DNA from: Zanthoxylum bungeanum
Lineage: Eukaryota; Streptophyta; Magnoliopsida; Sapindales; Rutaceae
Direction of reading: 5' to 3'
DNA length: 64,000 nucleotides
NCBI GenBank assembly: GCA_019454045.1
Contig: SKCR01038872.1
Coordinates: 1-64,000, forward strand
The notes under the pieces were generated by a model, which had not been told where the DNA came from, made no database searches, and worked only from the letters and a program-made list of their open reading frames with translations. Shown here in pieces: positions 47,978 through 59,299 of this stretch; the stretch's first letter is position 1, and the number at the start of each line of letters is the position of its first letter. The position numbers were made by a program, and so were the translations under genes.

Positions 47978-48448
47978 TTGGCCAAAGTCAAGCCCTTGTC
48001 TGTCGAAGATGTGTTTGAATCACGAGGCTTTGTTCCATATTGGTGTCTTGTCCAAGTTGTGGTTTGTTGGCCAAAGTCAAGACCACTTCTTGTCCATCGA
48101 CATTGATTACGAAGCTTCCATGGTCAATGGGTCCGCGCTTGACTGGGATCATTAGGTTTGTTGTGCCAAAGCCAAGGCCTAGTTGATTCAGAGGAAAAGG
48201 TTAGGTAATACATTGGATGTATTGGCATATATAAGATATATGTTTCGGACTTGGATGTCCCCCTACCGGATCTAGGAATTGGATTGGATCCAATCGATCT
48301 TAGAGATCTCCTAGTTAATTATCATACAATTTGTTGGCCAAAGTCAAGATTGTGTGATATTTAACGGGATCCTAGCCCAATAGGAAACACGGTTTCCCGA
48401 GTACTCGACAGAGGGTTAGAGGCTCGCCGAAAAATAGTGGGAGGCAAG
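47978..48448 (+). promoter_or_regulatory. Conserved pre-gag leader block of C
   Basis: Repeats at 47978-47992, 48067-48081, 48163-48176 (variant) and 48334-48348; GGATCC; hairpin GGAAAC/GTTTCC with ACG loop 48383-48397; ATAGTGGGAGGCAAG 48434-48448. Same order and near-identical spacing as in B. Confidence 0.88.
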
Positions 48449-48759
48449 AATTGAATTTGCAATACTCGTTCAATTACTCGCCATACGCGCTCATTTAAAT
48501 TATTTCGTCGTTAGATTAAATGTTAGTTGGACTAATATTTAAATTGTTGTTTTATTTAACAGTTGGACTGTATTATAGTTGATTATATATAATTGGATTA
48601 TATTAATCAATATATGTGAATTAATTAATTTCAGTTTACAGTTGATTTTATAATTGGATTATAGTAATCAATGTAATTGAGGTTAATTAATTTAGATTAT
48701 ATTTGATTATATAGTTGGACTATTATAATCATTATAATAAATAGTACCACAAATCATTG

Positions 48760-50665
48760 ATTAAATAGTTGTACTATTAGAATCAAGATATAAATGAAAG
48801 ATTAGTGTTTAAGACATAATCCTGGGTGAAAATGTATTTAAACGACTTTAATTTTCAAATCGGGAATAAATTTTCAGGATGGTCCTGGAAACTAATTAGT
48901 TATTTTATTTGATAAAATAAGCCTAAGATAGGAGTTAAGCAAATAAGTGGAACATGATATTTGGAATATTCATGTAATGATAACTTTAGTGCTTAATCCA
49001 TAATACTTGTCATATAGACTCCTTAATTTCTTTATCAGAACTAAAGATTAGATTCTTAAAGTATGATATTGAAATTGAAGGATATTCAAAGATTAGATCT
49101 TAGAAGTACTTTTAAAATTGCAATAAATAATTCTTGGAGAATTAAAGACTATTCTTAAGGAGATAAAGTCAAAATTTGCAATTACGCAAGTAGTGCAAGG
49201 CACACCTACTTCAATATTCTGGAAACCCGAGACTTGGTCAAAGGCAACTGGAATATTGAAAATGACAAAGGCAAAATCATTATAGTCTTCTTGGAAGATA
49301 AATGACATATCCCAAAATGTCTGCACAATTGTAGCAAACGGAATAGCGAAGCGTGACTGTCGTTTGGACAAAGCAGACATGAAGGAATTGAAGACGAGCA
49401 AGGCTATGACTTCAATATGTTTGTCAAAATTATGTTCATTACTAGTATTAAAATTGGATTTTTTAGATACTTAATATGATACATAATAAATATATATATT
49501 GATGTTCAGAATCTGCTATGAGCAGGATTAGAGAACTGTTATAATGTAACTAGTTTGACTAGATACATTATCTCTTTATCAGTGTTTGACCCACTGCGGG
49601 TGAACCTTTATATTTTAGAACACTAAAGTGTTTTATTATATAAGGATGATATTGAGATAAACACACTAGATGTGAATAACAGAATTTATATTTTGAATAT
49701 AAATAAATCTCAAATATATATATAATGACAAACAAATAGCTCAAAATGATTTGATCAGAAGAAACTAATTATGGCATTGTTGTCTGGGACACAATCGAAC
49801 AAGACTCGTATATCCACACTTTCGAAGAGTGGGTACTCGGACTGTTTTGATTCCAATCAAATAAAGTCTACGAATCTAGTTTATTGGGCAATATGCCTAA
49901 AACACTATTTGCTTGGTAAAAGTGTAAATGCCACCGATCTATAAGCCCTAGTTCATAATGAAGCAAGTGGGCCCATGTCTAGCTAGGCTAGATATGGATA
50001 TGAATATTTCGTGACCTATACGGATGTGGCATCGCGTAATGGTTGTGTGTTTCTTTTGAAGAAAACAAATCGGAAACTTTTAGAGTTTCGACACGAAATA
50101 GACAAACAGATCGGCTATAGTATTATACCGTCACGGTAAGACCGTAATTGAAAATACTTAAGCAATAAGTTTCTTATATACTTGAAAGAGTATAGTATTC
50201 TTTCAAATGAGGACTCCTCCCGGAACACGTCAAAGTGACGGTGTGTCCGAACGGATTAAACGAATCATGTTAGACATGATAAGGCTAATCATGAGTCGCT
50301 CTGAGCTACCATTTCCTTCAACGGATAAGTTTTAACAGTGCAATAACTTATTTGGAATAAAGTTCCATAATAATCTGTTTGACAGATTACATATTAGATA
50401 TGAACGGAAAGAAACCGGGTTTCTCATTCCTGACCATTTGGGATGCTAGGCATATGTTTGGCTGATACCAAACTAAAACCCAAATTGGATAAGTGTCAAT
50501 TGTAGGCTATCCTAGGATACCATAAGTATTGTACTTATACATCTCACCAGAGAACAATTAGATTGTTGCTCACCATGCAGTTTTCCTGAGAGGAATACAG
50601 ACATGCAGTGGTAAGTGGGAGGATAGTAAAACTCGATGAAAATCGGAGTAATACTATTCAAGGCA
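48760..50665 (+). pseudogene. Ruined gag and integrase region of C
   Basis: Gag sequence ends with a damaged zinc knuckle near 49303-49385: it still reads ..KRDC but the first half is altered, without the deletion found in A and B. Integrase-like words lie near 49740-50530. The region is interrupted by the CACTA element at 50669, between integrase and RT. Confidence 0.8.
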
Positions 50666-50668
50666 CCT
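50666..50668. repeat. Left TSD of the CACTA element (CCT)
   Basis: CCT here and at 55445-55447. The uninterrupted sequence is AAGGCACCTATTCC, aligning with AAGGCACGAAGTCC in B. Three bases is the CACTA rule. Confidence 0.93.
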
Positions 50669-51010
50669 CACTACAAGAAAAAGGCTTTTACTGATACTAA
50701 ATTAGTGTCAGTAAAGGGTTTTACTGACACTATATAAATGTGTCAGTGTTGCGCAGCCAGAAATCACTGACACTAGTTTCTAGTGTCAGTGATTCTTAGT
50801 GTCAGTAAACGTTAATACTGTAGTATCAGAAAATTTTGACACTATGGTATCAGTAATCTCTCACACTATTTTAGTGTCAGTAAATTATTGACACTATATC
50901 ATCAGTATTTAGTGATACTATAGTGTCAGTAAATTTTGTTACTGCAGTATCAGTATATCGCATATATTTGATTTTTAGTGTCAGTAATATTGTTACTATA
51001 GTATCAATAT
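50669..51010. repeat. CACTA left subterminal repeats
   Basis: More than a dozen copies of TAGTGTCAGTAA-like words in both orientations, with variants such as TACTGATACTA. In this superfamily such repeats bind the transposase accessory protein; here that is inferred from family knowledge. Confidence 0.88.
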
Positions 51011-51262
51011 CCGTCAATATCTTTTAAAATTTAAAAATCGTATTATTTCACATTATATTTCTTATTTTTTTTTGTAATTAAATTAATCATAAAATATATA
51101 TATATTACCAACTCAATGAAATAAAAAACTAAAAAATTACATTTTATAAAATTCGCAATATAATAGATTAATCGTATTAATCATTCAACAGTATCACATG
51201 ATGAATACAAAAACTCCATAGACAATCTTTAAATTAACATATATATATTTCAAAAACTACTC

Positions 51263-51361
51263 TTAAAGTCCCATCAAAATGTCATGCCCCCACCAAAATT
51301 CATGATACTTGTTGAGAAGCCTGCAACAATCCCCCAACAATATGATATCTGGCACAAAATC
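51263..51361 (-). other. Possible terminal exon in the CACTA interior
   Basis: On the minus strand TTTATAATTTCAG, a good acceptor, precedes an open 31-codon stretch starting DFVPDIILLGDCC and ending at TAA. I do not recognise it. It may be the last exon of the chimeric transcript or chance. 51011-51260 and 51362-52116 otherwise show only AT-rich sequence. Confidence 0.3.
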
Positions 51362-51608
51362 TGAAATTATAAACCAAATGTTAAGAATAGATGGACTTCC
51401 AAAAAAATCGATATCTTCATAAATAAAAACATTAAATACATCCAAATAAAAATACAAAATATAACCCTAATCTAATTTTTGTCACATAAAGCACTTATTG
51501 ACAATAACCATACCAACAACCTAAGAGCATGCATATAAAACCAAATGGCATCCATAATAACAAGTTGTATCTTTCATACCGCTACATAATCACCAAAACA
51601 AACAAATC

Positions 51609-51612
<4 letters not shown>

Positions 51613-51658
<46 letters not shown>
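51613..51658. repeat. (AC)n(AT)n microsatellite
   Basis: About 17 AC units followed by about 5 AT units, within the CACTA interior. Confidence 0.95.
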
Positions 51659-51659
<1 letters not shown>

Positions 51660-52116
51660 GACGGACATAAAACTGAAATAAAATGATCTCATGAACCAGA
51701 TGAAGTTTATCAGATGACATGATCTAATACTGTTTCCAAATGCAGGAAGCAAATCAAGATGACAAGATAGTTGTTCATTATGGAATTCCTGGAAACTAAA
51801 AGTTCAAAGCTCAAAATGTACTAGAATGTAACATTCCAGGTAATTGCCATAAAAATAGATGAGATAAACATGTTAGATCTCAATATACCAAATATTGCGA
51901 TATCGGATTAAGCTGAAACTGAAACTGTACTTTGCACCATCTGAAAGGACCCAAACTGAAACTGAAACTGAAAATGAGATAATAAAGTTGATTTAGTCCA
52001 TTAGTTGCTTACTAGATTTCACAAATATTTGCATCCTAACCAGTAACCACCGCCCCCCTTAATAAGCCGCAACTTGCAAGAAATTTAACAAATGATATTA
52101 TGATGCAGAACATTAC

Positions 52117-53404
52117 CTTTGTGAATAGCTGACTCCTTGTATGGAAAGGCTGCAAAACAAATAAAAATTTTAACATATAAGAAAAGTGAAAACCCAAGCC
52201 AATAATTCAAGGTTCAAAATTGTCATAGGAAAGGATGAAAAGCTAGAATTAGAAGTATGGAAGTAGAATTATCCTAGGGGCTAGGACCGCTCTCATGCTG
52301 CATCAATGGCATGGTAAGAGAATCAGTCTACACCATTTGGAGGCCTAACACTATGACTCTAAATCCAGATGATCAAGTTGTTCTTTGAGAAAGGAACAAG
52401 AATTTATAGTATCTATAAGAATTCTCAGTTTCTTGGCTTGAAATTTTCATGAAGTTCAGTCTCTAAAAGAGGTATTTCAAAATTAGTTTTAAAATGATTA
52501 TTCAATGCCCAAATCTGGAGTTACTCTTCTCTTCATTAGATGCGGGAAGTTCAATTGATAAGGGTTGAGAAGAGAACCTGCAAGTTCGTAGATGAATAAC
52601 TACAACTATATAGCTTTTCATTCAGTCAAATTTCTATTTGAAAGCATGAAACCAAAAGATTAGTAGACGAAGCTGTATCATGTAATGAATTTTTGAAAGA
52701 AAATAAAAAGTAGAGGAAGCTTTAGTAATACAGATTAAACTAAAGTAACACAAAACTCCCGACTCAAACAACCTTTTTTCCCACTCAAAATCTCAAGGGC
52801 ATCCAGGCGAAAAGAACCCAAACCAACAAGCAGAGTTCATTCACGTTTCGGTGCAGACTACAATCTCCCAAATATAGGAGTTGATAGATCAGAAGAATGC
52901 AGAAGAATAAATCAGTACTTACAGCTTCAGTGCAACCAAATAGAAGGCTAACCAAAGACTTCCACTGCAGGAATGCTTCAAGGGACTGCCCCATCTGTAT
53001 GATTCTCAGATGTCACAAAAATTTGAAAATATTAAACATGGGGAAAATGTATTTAGTCTTGTGCTTACCAAAAATGCTATAAATGCAAATTGTAGCTCCC
53101 TGAGAAGTGAGTCCTCATAACCTCCATAATTCTTTGTTATTACGCTCTCCAGTAACTGTGTCTGAACAGACCATTATATACCCAAACATCAGCATAAGTA
53201 ATATTCAAAGTTTCTGTCTTGGAATGATAATGACTAAAAACCAGATGCGTTGAAGCTTGCCTTGTCAAGATTCAGAGAAGTGAGTTCTCCCGCATGAATT
53301 CCCTTGCGCTTAATAACTCAGGGCATTGATGTGTAGTAACATCCTTTCCTCTGAGTCTTGTCAACAGTTGTTGAGAACTCACTAGCCTTTAACTGTTCAT
53401 CTAG
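52117..53404 (-). pseudogene. AAR2: Captured AAR2 gene fragment (C-terminal half, several exons)
   Basis: AAR2 is a conserved U5 snRNP assembly factor. Four exons can be placed on the minus strand: about 53404-53261 (LDEQLKASEF.., GCYYTSMP, then ..GELTSLNLDK), 53161-53069 (TQLLESVITKNYGGYED.. to LQFAFIAFL), 52994-52923 (MGQSLEAFLQWKSL..) and 52149-52117 (PFHTRSQLFTK). The last three keep the frame, have lengths divisible by three, and are bounded by AG acceptors and GT donors; the first uses a GC donor (AAG|GCAAGC). A TGA at 53318-53320 interrupts the first exon where an Arg codon (CGA) is expected. The N-terminal half and the final exons were not found. The host original is elsewhere. Identification is from memory of the family. 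Confidence 0.85.
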
Positions 53405-53773
53405 ATGACAGGTGCCATATCCCCCAAGGTTTCAACAAGTATCAATCAGAACATGGCAAAACTTCATCATGTAAAAAACTATCTCCAAGTTCATGTCTGA
53501 CATAGAGAACATCGAGACACTGTTAATAGAATATTTTACATCATGATTGTTTTAACTTTCAAGTCTCAAAGCAATCTTACCCACTAGCAAAACTCACAAA
53601 TAAACAAATTAACCCACCAAATTAAACCCATCAGGGCATAAAACTGAAATAAAAGATATGATTCATATTGGTTTCACTGAAGTAAAAAATCTGGGGAAAA
53701 AATTCTAAGCTAAAAGTAGAAACAAGAATGTATTAATTTACAGAAAAGAGAAATACCATACTACTTCATTAAC

Positions 53774-54013
53774 TCAACGAACAATAGCTATGTTGTCCTT
53801 GTCATTTGTATTCTGCAAGAATAGAAGATTTCCCAATATGTCATGAATTAAAGTGAAAAAATAGGAAGTAATAATCACCTCTGTAAAACATGTCCTTGTA
53901 ATTACCTCTTCATTATACTGTGTGATTATATGTGCAACATATATTGCCCAATCATCACGGAGTTGCGTTATATCTTCCAGAGTGTACTCATTAATCCCCA
54001 TGAACGCAACCAC
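53774..54013 (-). pseudogene. Two captured 3' exons of an unidentified gene
   Basis: The first exon (about 54013-53906) reads GINEYTLEDITQLRDDWAIYV.. and ends YNEE at a GT donor. The second (53812-53774) follows TTCTTGCAG and reads NTNDKDNIAIVR then TGA. The YT.EDI..LR.DWA pattern loosely recalls the C-terminal tails of plant Ulp1-like proteases often found in transposons; this is a weak resemblance only. The stop lies upstream of the AAR2 exons, so a spliced transcript would end translation here. Confidence 0.55.
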
Positions 54014-54526
54014 AAATTTATTAATTCATACTGCTCATTTATGATTCTGTTCTGGCTATTGCTACTGCCACTGCCAATCCTACCCCTGCTGTTTCTACAT
54101 CATCTACTGCTTTTACTTCTTTCATTACTACCACCATTACTAATTCTGCTTCTACCAATTGTTACAGCTATTATCATCACTTCTACCATTGCTATTGTTA
54201 CCCACCCCACTTACATAATTATGTCAAATTTCAGATTTTCAATTTTATTCTTTCCCCTGACTATTAATAACATCCAGAACATTTTCATAACTCTTCCACA
54301 CTGCAAATCTAGAAATCCCCAATTTTTAGGGTTCTTGGCATAATTTCCCAAATTTCAATCTTTTCAATTCTGTTAATCCGTTCCAAGTTCATATATAAAA
54401 CTGAAATTAAGTTACTTTTAACAAGATTCTAATTCATTATTTAAACCCAATTTCGAGTTTTATCTAAAAACCCTAAATCACCCAAATTTAATCAAACTCA
54501 AGAAATCATAGTCATGGTGTACTTAC

Positions 54527-54783
54527 TTGAATTTCCTCATGCATTCTATGAACGTTAAAAAGCTACCGACATTGAAATTAGGCTCTCTGGATTTCTTTCC
54601 ACTATTCTTCGATTTCTCTTCTTCGCTCGGACTCTGCCTCTGCTCGTTCTCTGCTTTCTGCCTCTGCTCACTGACTCCTGGCGCCAAGAACAACGCCGGA
54701 GACTCGCCGGAAGTTGGTAACATCACCGGACTTCTCCCTTTCTCTGGTCTCTCTCTCTCGGCCCTTCTCGAGCTCTCTCCCAT
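54527..54783 (-). CDS. Possible first coding exon of the CACTA chimeric transcript
   Basis: From ATG at 54783 the minus strand is open for 85 codons (MGESSRRAERERPEKGRS..) to a consensus donor AA|GTAAGT at 54527. It is rich in Arg, Glu, Ser and Lys, then becomes less biased (NFNVGSFLTFIECMRKF). A TATA box lies about 85 bp upstream. I do not recognise the protein. Base composition (GC-richer) differs from the flanks, consistent with a captured 5' exon. The opposite-strand open frame 54527-54853 is its shadow. Confidence 0.55.
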
Positions 54784-54866
54784 TCTCTCGATCTCTCTAG
54801 GCCTTTTTTGGTTTCTCCCCAATGTGTCCAAAATTGAAAATGTGTCTAAATAAATATCTAGGGCCT

Positions 54867-54874
54867 TTATATAC
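54867..54874 (-). promoter_or_regulatory. TATA box for the CACTA minus-strand unit
   Basis: TATATAAA on the minus strand, about 85 bp before the ATG at 54783, leaving room for a 5' UTR of about 55 bp. Confidence 0.55.
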
Positions 54875-55025
54875 AAACCCTAAAAATTACATTCTAGCCC
54901 CTCTGGTTTTGGTTATTACTATGCTTTAATTATTACTATGATTTGGTAACTACGGTTCAGGTTTTGACCCGACAAATACATATATATTTTTATAAACCGC
55001 GGTTTAAGGAACAAAAGTCACGATT

Positions 55026-55089
55026 TGGCCCAGTGGTAAAGCCTTACAATAAAAAAAAATTTATATCAATGGTTACAATTTCGAGTCCC
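55026..55089 (+). other. tRNA-like A-box/B-box pair in the CACTA right arm
   Basis: TGGCCCAGTGGTAAAGCC (55026-55043) fits a Pol III A box and TTTCGAGTCCC (55079-55089) a B box, spaced about 40 bp. A second B-box-like GGTTCGACTCC lies at 55222-55232, followed by a T run. No cloverleaf can be folded, so this is not a tRNA gene; it may be a decayed SINE or tRNA-derived piece. Confidence 0.45.
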
Positions 55090-55124
55090 AGCAGACTTAA
55101 GGAAATAAATTTTTTTTTAATTTT

Positions 55125-55444
55125 TTTACTGATACTAAGGTATCATTAATTACTGACACTAAATTTACTGATACTCTAGTGTTAGTAATATATGCGAAAA
55201 ACGTCACTTCCGCGAGGTGTTGGTTCGACTCCAGACGACTACGCGTTTTTTTTTTTTTTTTTATTTCTTACTGATACTATTGTAATAGTAATTACTGACA
55301 CTAAAATCGCTGATACCATAGTGTCAGTAATTATTGATATTTAAGTGAAAAACACGGAAATAGGCCCATTTACACGTCGTTTCTGACACTTTTAGCCTAG
55401 TGTCACTAACCTTAGTGTCAGTAAAGGCCTTTTTTCTTGTAGTG
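55125..55444. repeat. CACTA right subterminal repeats
   Basis: Repeats of ACTGATACTA/TAGTGTCAGTAA type in both orientations, interrupted by the GGTTCGACTCC/T-run piece, then the inverted terminus. Confidence 0.87.
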
Positions 55445-55447
55445 CCT

Positions 55448-56672
55448 ATTCCTAATGGAACATAAATAGTTCATCAAGGAGAAACTATTCCATTAATCTT
55501 CGAGTACACAAGAACCACGTAGATCGGAGAGAGTCAGAAAACAACCTAGGGTATGGGTTTCTGATCTCACCTCATAAAGATGTTAATCTTTTAAGGTATT
55601 TCAACTGACTACGTATGAGGTAGTGATACAAGGTATCGACTCCCTATTATGACAAAGTGTCATGAGTCCGAAATGGATTCCATGTATATCAACAAGTTTG
55701 GATACTAGTTGATGTACCATAAGACATTGTGCCTATTGGTACTTTATAAGTCTTCAAGGAAGACATACATGGAAGGCAACATACCAACGTACTAAGCTAG
55801 GCTTGTAAAGAAAAGGTAGAGTTATCAACATTGTGTTGATTCCGACGAAACCTTTTACATGTTGCCATTGTAAATCCATTTGGATAATGCTTGCTAAAGT
55901 TGTGTATTTCATTTATGAAATATGACAGCTTAACGGAAAATCGCTTTCCTGAAAAGGAAACCTTTCGGAGGATGTTTATAACATCCTGTCGGTTTTGTCG
56001 TACCATAACAAGCAAACAAGGTTTGCAGGTTATTCAATCCATGTTTGGATTGAAGCAAGCATAGATTCTTGGAATTATCGTTTTGATGTAATCATAAAGG
56101 AGTATGATTTAATTCAAAACAATATGATTCTTGTGTATATAAAAGGGTTAGTGGGAGTGCAATGACATGAATGTCATGTAAGATAATGATAATATGTCAT
56201 TTCTTGGAAATGATATTCCCATAAAATAATCGGTGAAAGCTGGGCTTTCCTGATAACGACTATGAGTCGTAACAAAGGTACTATACAATAGTATAACGGT
56301 ACAGTGAGCTGGAAATCTTCCAAGCAAGATACTGTTGCTGGATAAACAACAAATGCGGATTATTGCTGCAGCTGAGGCAGCAATAGAAGCCATTTGGATC
56401 GATAATAAATCTAATTAGATTAGATATAGTTCTGTTAGCGGCTGAGCTAGGCGTCAGCACAGGCTAAAGAATTAAAGGTCTCATCGACGATCCAGATATA
56501 TACTTCTATATTCATCTGATTCGTTCGGATCATACATCGTGGCGATGTGGTGATCGTGTAAATCGCGTCAGACGATAATTATGCAAATCCGCTGACGAAA
56601 ATCTTTTCTCAGTAATTTGAGCGAACCGTACATAGTTCGGGTGTTAGACACTCGAGTGACTGGCTATGTGCC
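55448..56672 (+). pseudogene. Ruined RT-RNase H region of C
   Basis: C's pol resumes after the second CCT. The RT start block is recognisable by its DNA (GTGCCTATTGGTAC.. near 55728, matching B) but has stops. About 330 bp present in B are deleted near 56236. RNase H words continue (GGAAATCTTCCAAGCAAG near 56310) to the polypurine tract. Confidence 0.82.
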
Positions 56673-56683
56673 AAGTGGGAGAT
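56673..56683 (+). other. Polypurine tract of C
   Basis: AAGTGGGAGAT, directly before the 3' LTR. Confidence 0.92.
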
Positions 56684-58728
56684 TGTTGGACAAAATGACC
56701 CATAGCGTCACTATTTGTACAGATCATGGTGTTGTTGTACAAATTAACTATGTGACAAGGAAATTGCACTCTCATCGTTTGTGATTAGATCACCATAGAT
56801 ATATAATGAGGAGAGGTCCATATGATTAGTTCCTGGATTTAGAATGATATGAGACAGTATCAGTCCACGAAGGATTAATCATTAAATATCCCTAGCCGGA
56901 GTATTATCGAGACAGGACATCAATAATGCGGAATAGGCTAGTGTTGCACTTGTGCGCGTTGTGAGGGCACAACGGCATAGTTCTCATATATTTAAGTATT
57001 GGATACTTATGCAAGTGCGATAGGAGTTGTGTTTCACCGATGGTACGGGAAACAGCTTCGCTCTGGATAGACCCCTCGGAATCCCATTGGTATTATGACT
57101 ATGTGTCTATGGGAGTCCGACATCAGGGTAGGTGTATTTGGTCTTAACCTGAGACTTGCACCGCTAATGCTTACGACAATCAATATACTTTAGTTGAGGT
57201 CGTCTAGGACTCTAACTGGTTCTGAGTACGCCAACTGCTGGGTATATTGAGAATCGTAGAGTATTGGGTGTGATGTCAAGACGGAAGTATCACTTCAGTC
57301 ATAGTGGAGATGATGTCACGCAGGATACGGTATTAGTGCTCTTAAGTGTTGCGCAACCATCGGGATATTATGACTAGGTCATGCATATCCGATTATAGAG
57401 ACTAGTTACCAGACATCCGACATGTGCTTCGGACGGGGCAGACACTTATCCAGCCCCAGCCCTAGCACGTGACTATCCGATACTGGGCCGATATACACAA
57501 TACTTGGTATACTACGCTTGATACAGATCTTAAATATTCTTAGATGAATATGACCGGAGAATTGGGTAGACTTCGTGCTTTGCTAGAAGCCGATCGTGTC
57601 TTGTAAATCGGTAGAACGTAGTACTTGGTACGTACGTGATTCGGATACTCCGACGACCGTATTTACTACCGAATTATCCGGGGATCTCATGGGTCGCTTC
57701 CCAAAGATTCACCAATGACGTATGACTCGCACTTTTATTAATCTGGGATTAATATGATGAGAGAGAAAATTAATCTGGGATTAATACAGAGATATTTTAT
57801 CTGGGATAAAATATCAATTTAAAGAGAGAGAATGATTAATTTGGAATTAATCGAATATATTAATATTTTTATATTAAATGGAAATTGGATTTCGACGCGG
57901 AATAAAATTAGAATTTAATTCGGGCGAGCGAATTAATTTAGAATTAATTCGTTAGCGACATGAATAGTGATTTCGCTTGGCGTAATCATTTAATTACGAC
58001 GCGACGGAAGATTCGTTAATTTAGAATTAGCGAATCCGAGCCCGAGATTATTTGCGAGCGCATTCGCATTTCGAATTCGAGAGCAGCTCGTCAAATCAAG
58101 CGTCAAATCGCTAGTCGCATCAAGCATCAAATCACTAGTCACTTTGAGTGATGTGACTTGACAAGAATGATTGATTGATGTGATTGATGGTGATTGATGG
58201 AAGTTGTTGAAGCATTAAGTGCTTCACTTTTTCCAAATGAAAAAGTGGTATATGGTTTTTTTATATTTTGGAAATTAAAAACACCTAATACTTTTTACTT
58301 TTCAACACCTCTCTCTCTCTCACGTTGGAAGAAACATTTCTTCCTCTCATCTCACGCATTTTCTTCTTGTTCTTGAGGCAGTCCACTGGCGTGAAACACA
58401 AGGGAAAATGGGGAAGCAAAGTGTGGTTTTGTGGCAAAACAAGAGTGCTAGCACACTCCGGGATCAATGCGAAGGTGATAGGGAAGTCCCTCCATGAGTT
58501 GGGGACCATTTCGGAAAGCTTGGAGCTTGATTTTGGTGACCAAAACCGAACCAGTGGTTGTGTTTTGCTTACTGCTACTGCGTGAGCAGTTCATGAAGGG
58601 CAGTGAGCTCGTTTTTGTTGCCCAAATCGTCTCTCAACCGCTCGATGTAAGTATTCCGCAACTTCGTCGTTGTATTCGCTTGTGTTTCATGCTTAGATTT
58701 GATCTTGGGACCTATAGAAAATCCAACA
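56684..58728 (+). repeat. 3' LTR of element C
   Basis: 2045 bp, nearly identical to 44057-46094 with several one-base indels. It ends AATCCAACA, followed by the TSD ATTCT (58729-58733). Confidence 0.94.
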
Positions 58729-58733
58729 ATTCT

Positions 58734-59234
58734 TGCTCAAGATCCGAGATTGGCAGGGGTTGTTGGCCAAAGTCAAGCCCTTGTCCGTCAAAGATGTGTT
58801 TTAATTATGAGGCTTTGTTCCATATCGGTGTCATGTCCAAGTTGTGGTTTGTTGGCCAAAGTCAAGACCACTTCTTGTCCATTGACATTGATTACGAAGC
58901 TTCCATGTCAATGGGTCCGCGCTTGACTGGGATCACTAGGTTTGTTGTGCCAAAGCCAAGGCCTAGTTGATTCAGAGGAAAAAGGTTAGGGTATATATTC
59001 GATATATAGGCATATATTAGATATATGTTTGGGACTTGGATGTCCACCTACTGGATCTAGGAGTTGGATGAGGTCCAATTGATCTTCGAGATCTACCTAG
59101 TTAATTATCATACAATTTTTTGGCCAAAGTCAAGATTGTGTGATATTTAACGGGATCCTAGCCCACTAGGAAACACGGTTTCCCGAGTACTCGACAGAGG
59201 GTTAGAGGCTCGACGAAAAATAGTGGGAGGCAAG
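58734..59234 (+). promoter_or_regulatory. Conserved pre-gag leader block of A
   Basis: Repeats at 58763-58777, 58852-58866, 58947-58960 (variant) and 59120-59134; GGATCC; hairpin GGAAAC/GTTTCC with ACG loop 59169-59183; ATAGTGGGAGGCAAG 59220-59234. A's leader resumes directly after C's right TSD. Confidence 0.88.
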
Positions 59235-59299
59235 TATTGAATTTGCAACATTCGTTCGAATACTCGCTAAACGCGTTCATCTATATTTTACTCGTCATA

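Larger units (their letters stand above)
50669..55444. mobile_element. CACTA (En/Spm) DNA transposon, non-autonomous, with captured gene exons
   Basis: 4776 bp. The ends are CACTACAAGAAAAAGGC and its inverse (..CCTTTTTTCTTGTAGTG), with 3-bp TSD CCT. Both ends carry dense subterminal repeats of the GTGTCAGTAA type. No transposase (TNP1/TNP2-like) frame is visible, so it depends on another copy. The interior instead holds exons on the minus strand with clean splice signals, including AAR2. It is the youngest insertion on this side, lying in C, which lies in A. Confidence 0.95.
44057..58728 (+). mobile_element. Ty1/copia element C (carries a CACTA insertion)
   Basis: LTRs of 2038 and 2045 bp, TSD ATTCT, primer site and polypurine tract. 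Without the CACTA element and its extra TSD copy it is about 9.9 kb. It lies in A's leader, 29 bp before the first TTGGCCAAAG repeat would continue. LTRs are nearly identical, so insertion was recent, yet pol is ruined, including a deletion in RT near 56236. Confidence 0.94.

Noticed and set aside
53930..54343. 137-codon plus-strand frame rich in Leu/Pro
   Set aside because: Low-complexity T/C-rich sequence opposite the captured minus-strand exons; reads like intron or UTR sequence, not a protein.
55026..55089. Functional tRNA gene
   Set aside because: A- and B-box-like motifs only; no acceptor stem or anticodon arm can be paired.
30296..58728. Direct-repeat LTRs at 30296, 32464, 40340, 44057 and 56684 as a tandem array or solo LTRs
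   Set aside because: TSDs GTTTG and ATTCT and continuity of the interrupted leader show they pair as nested complete elements.
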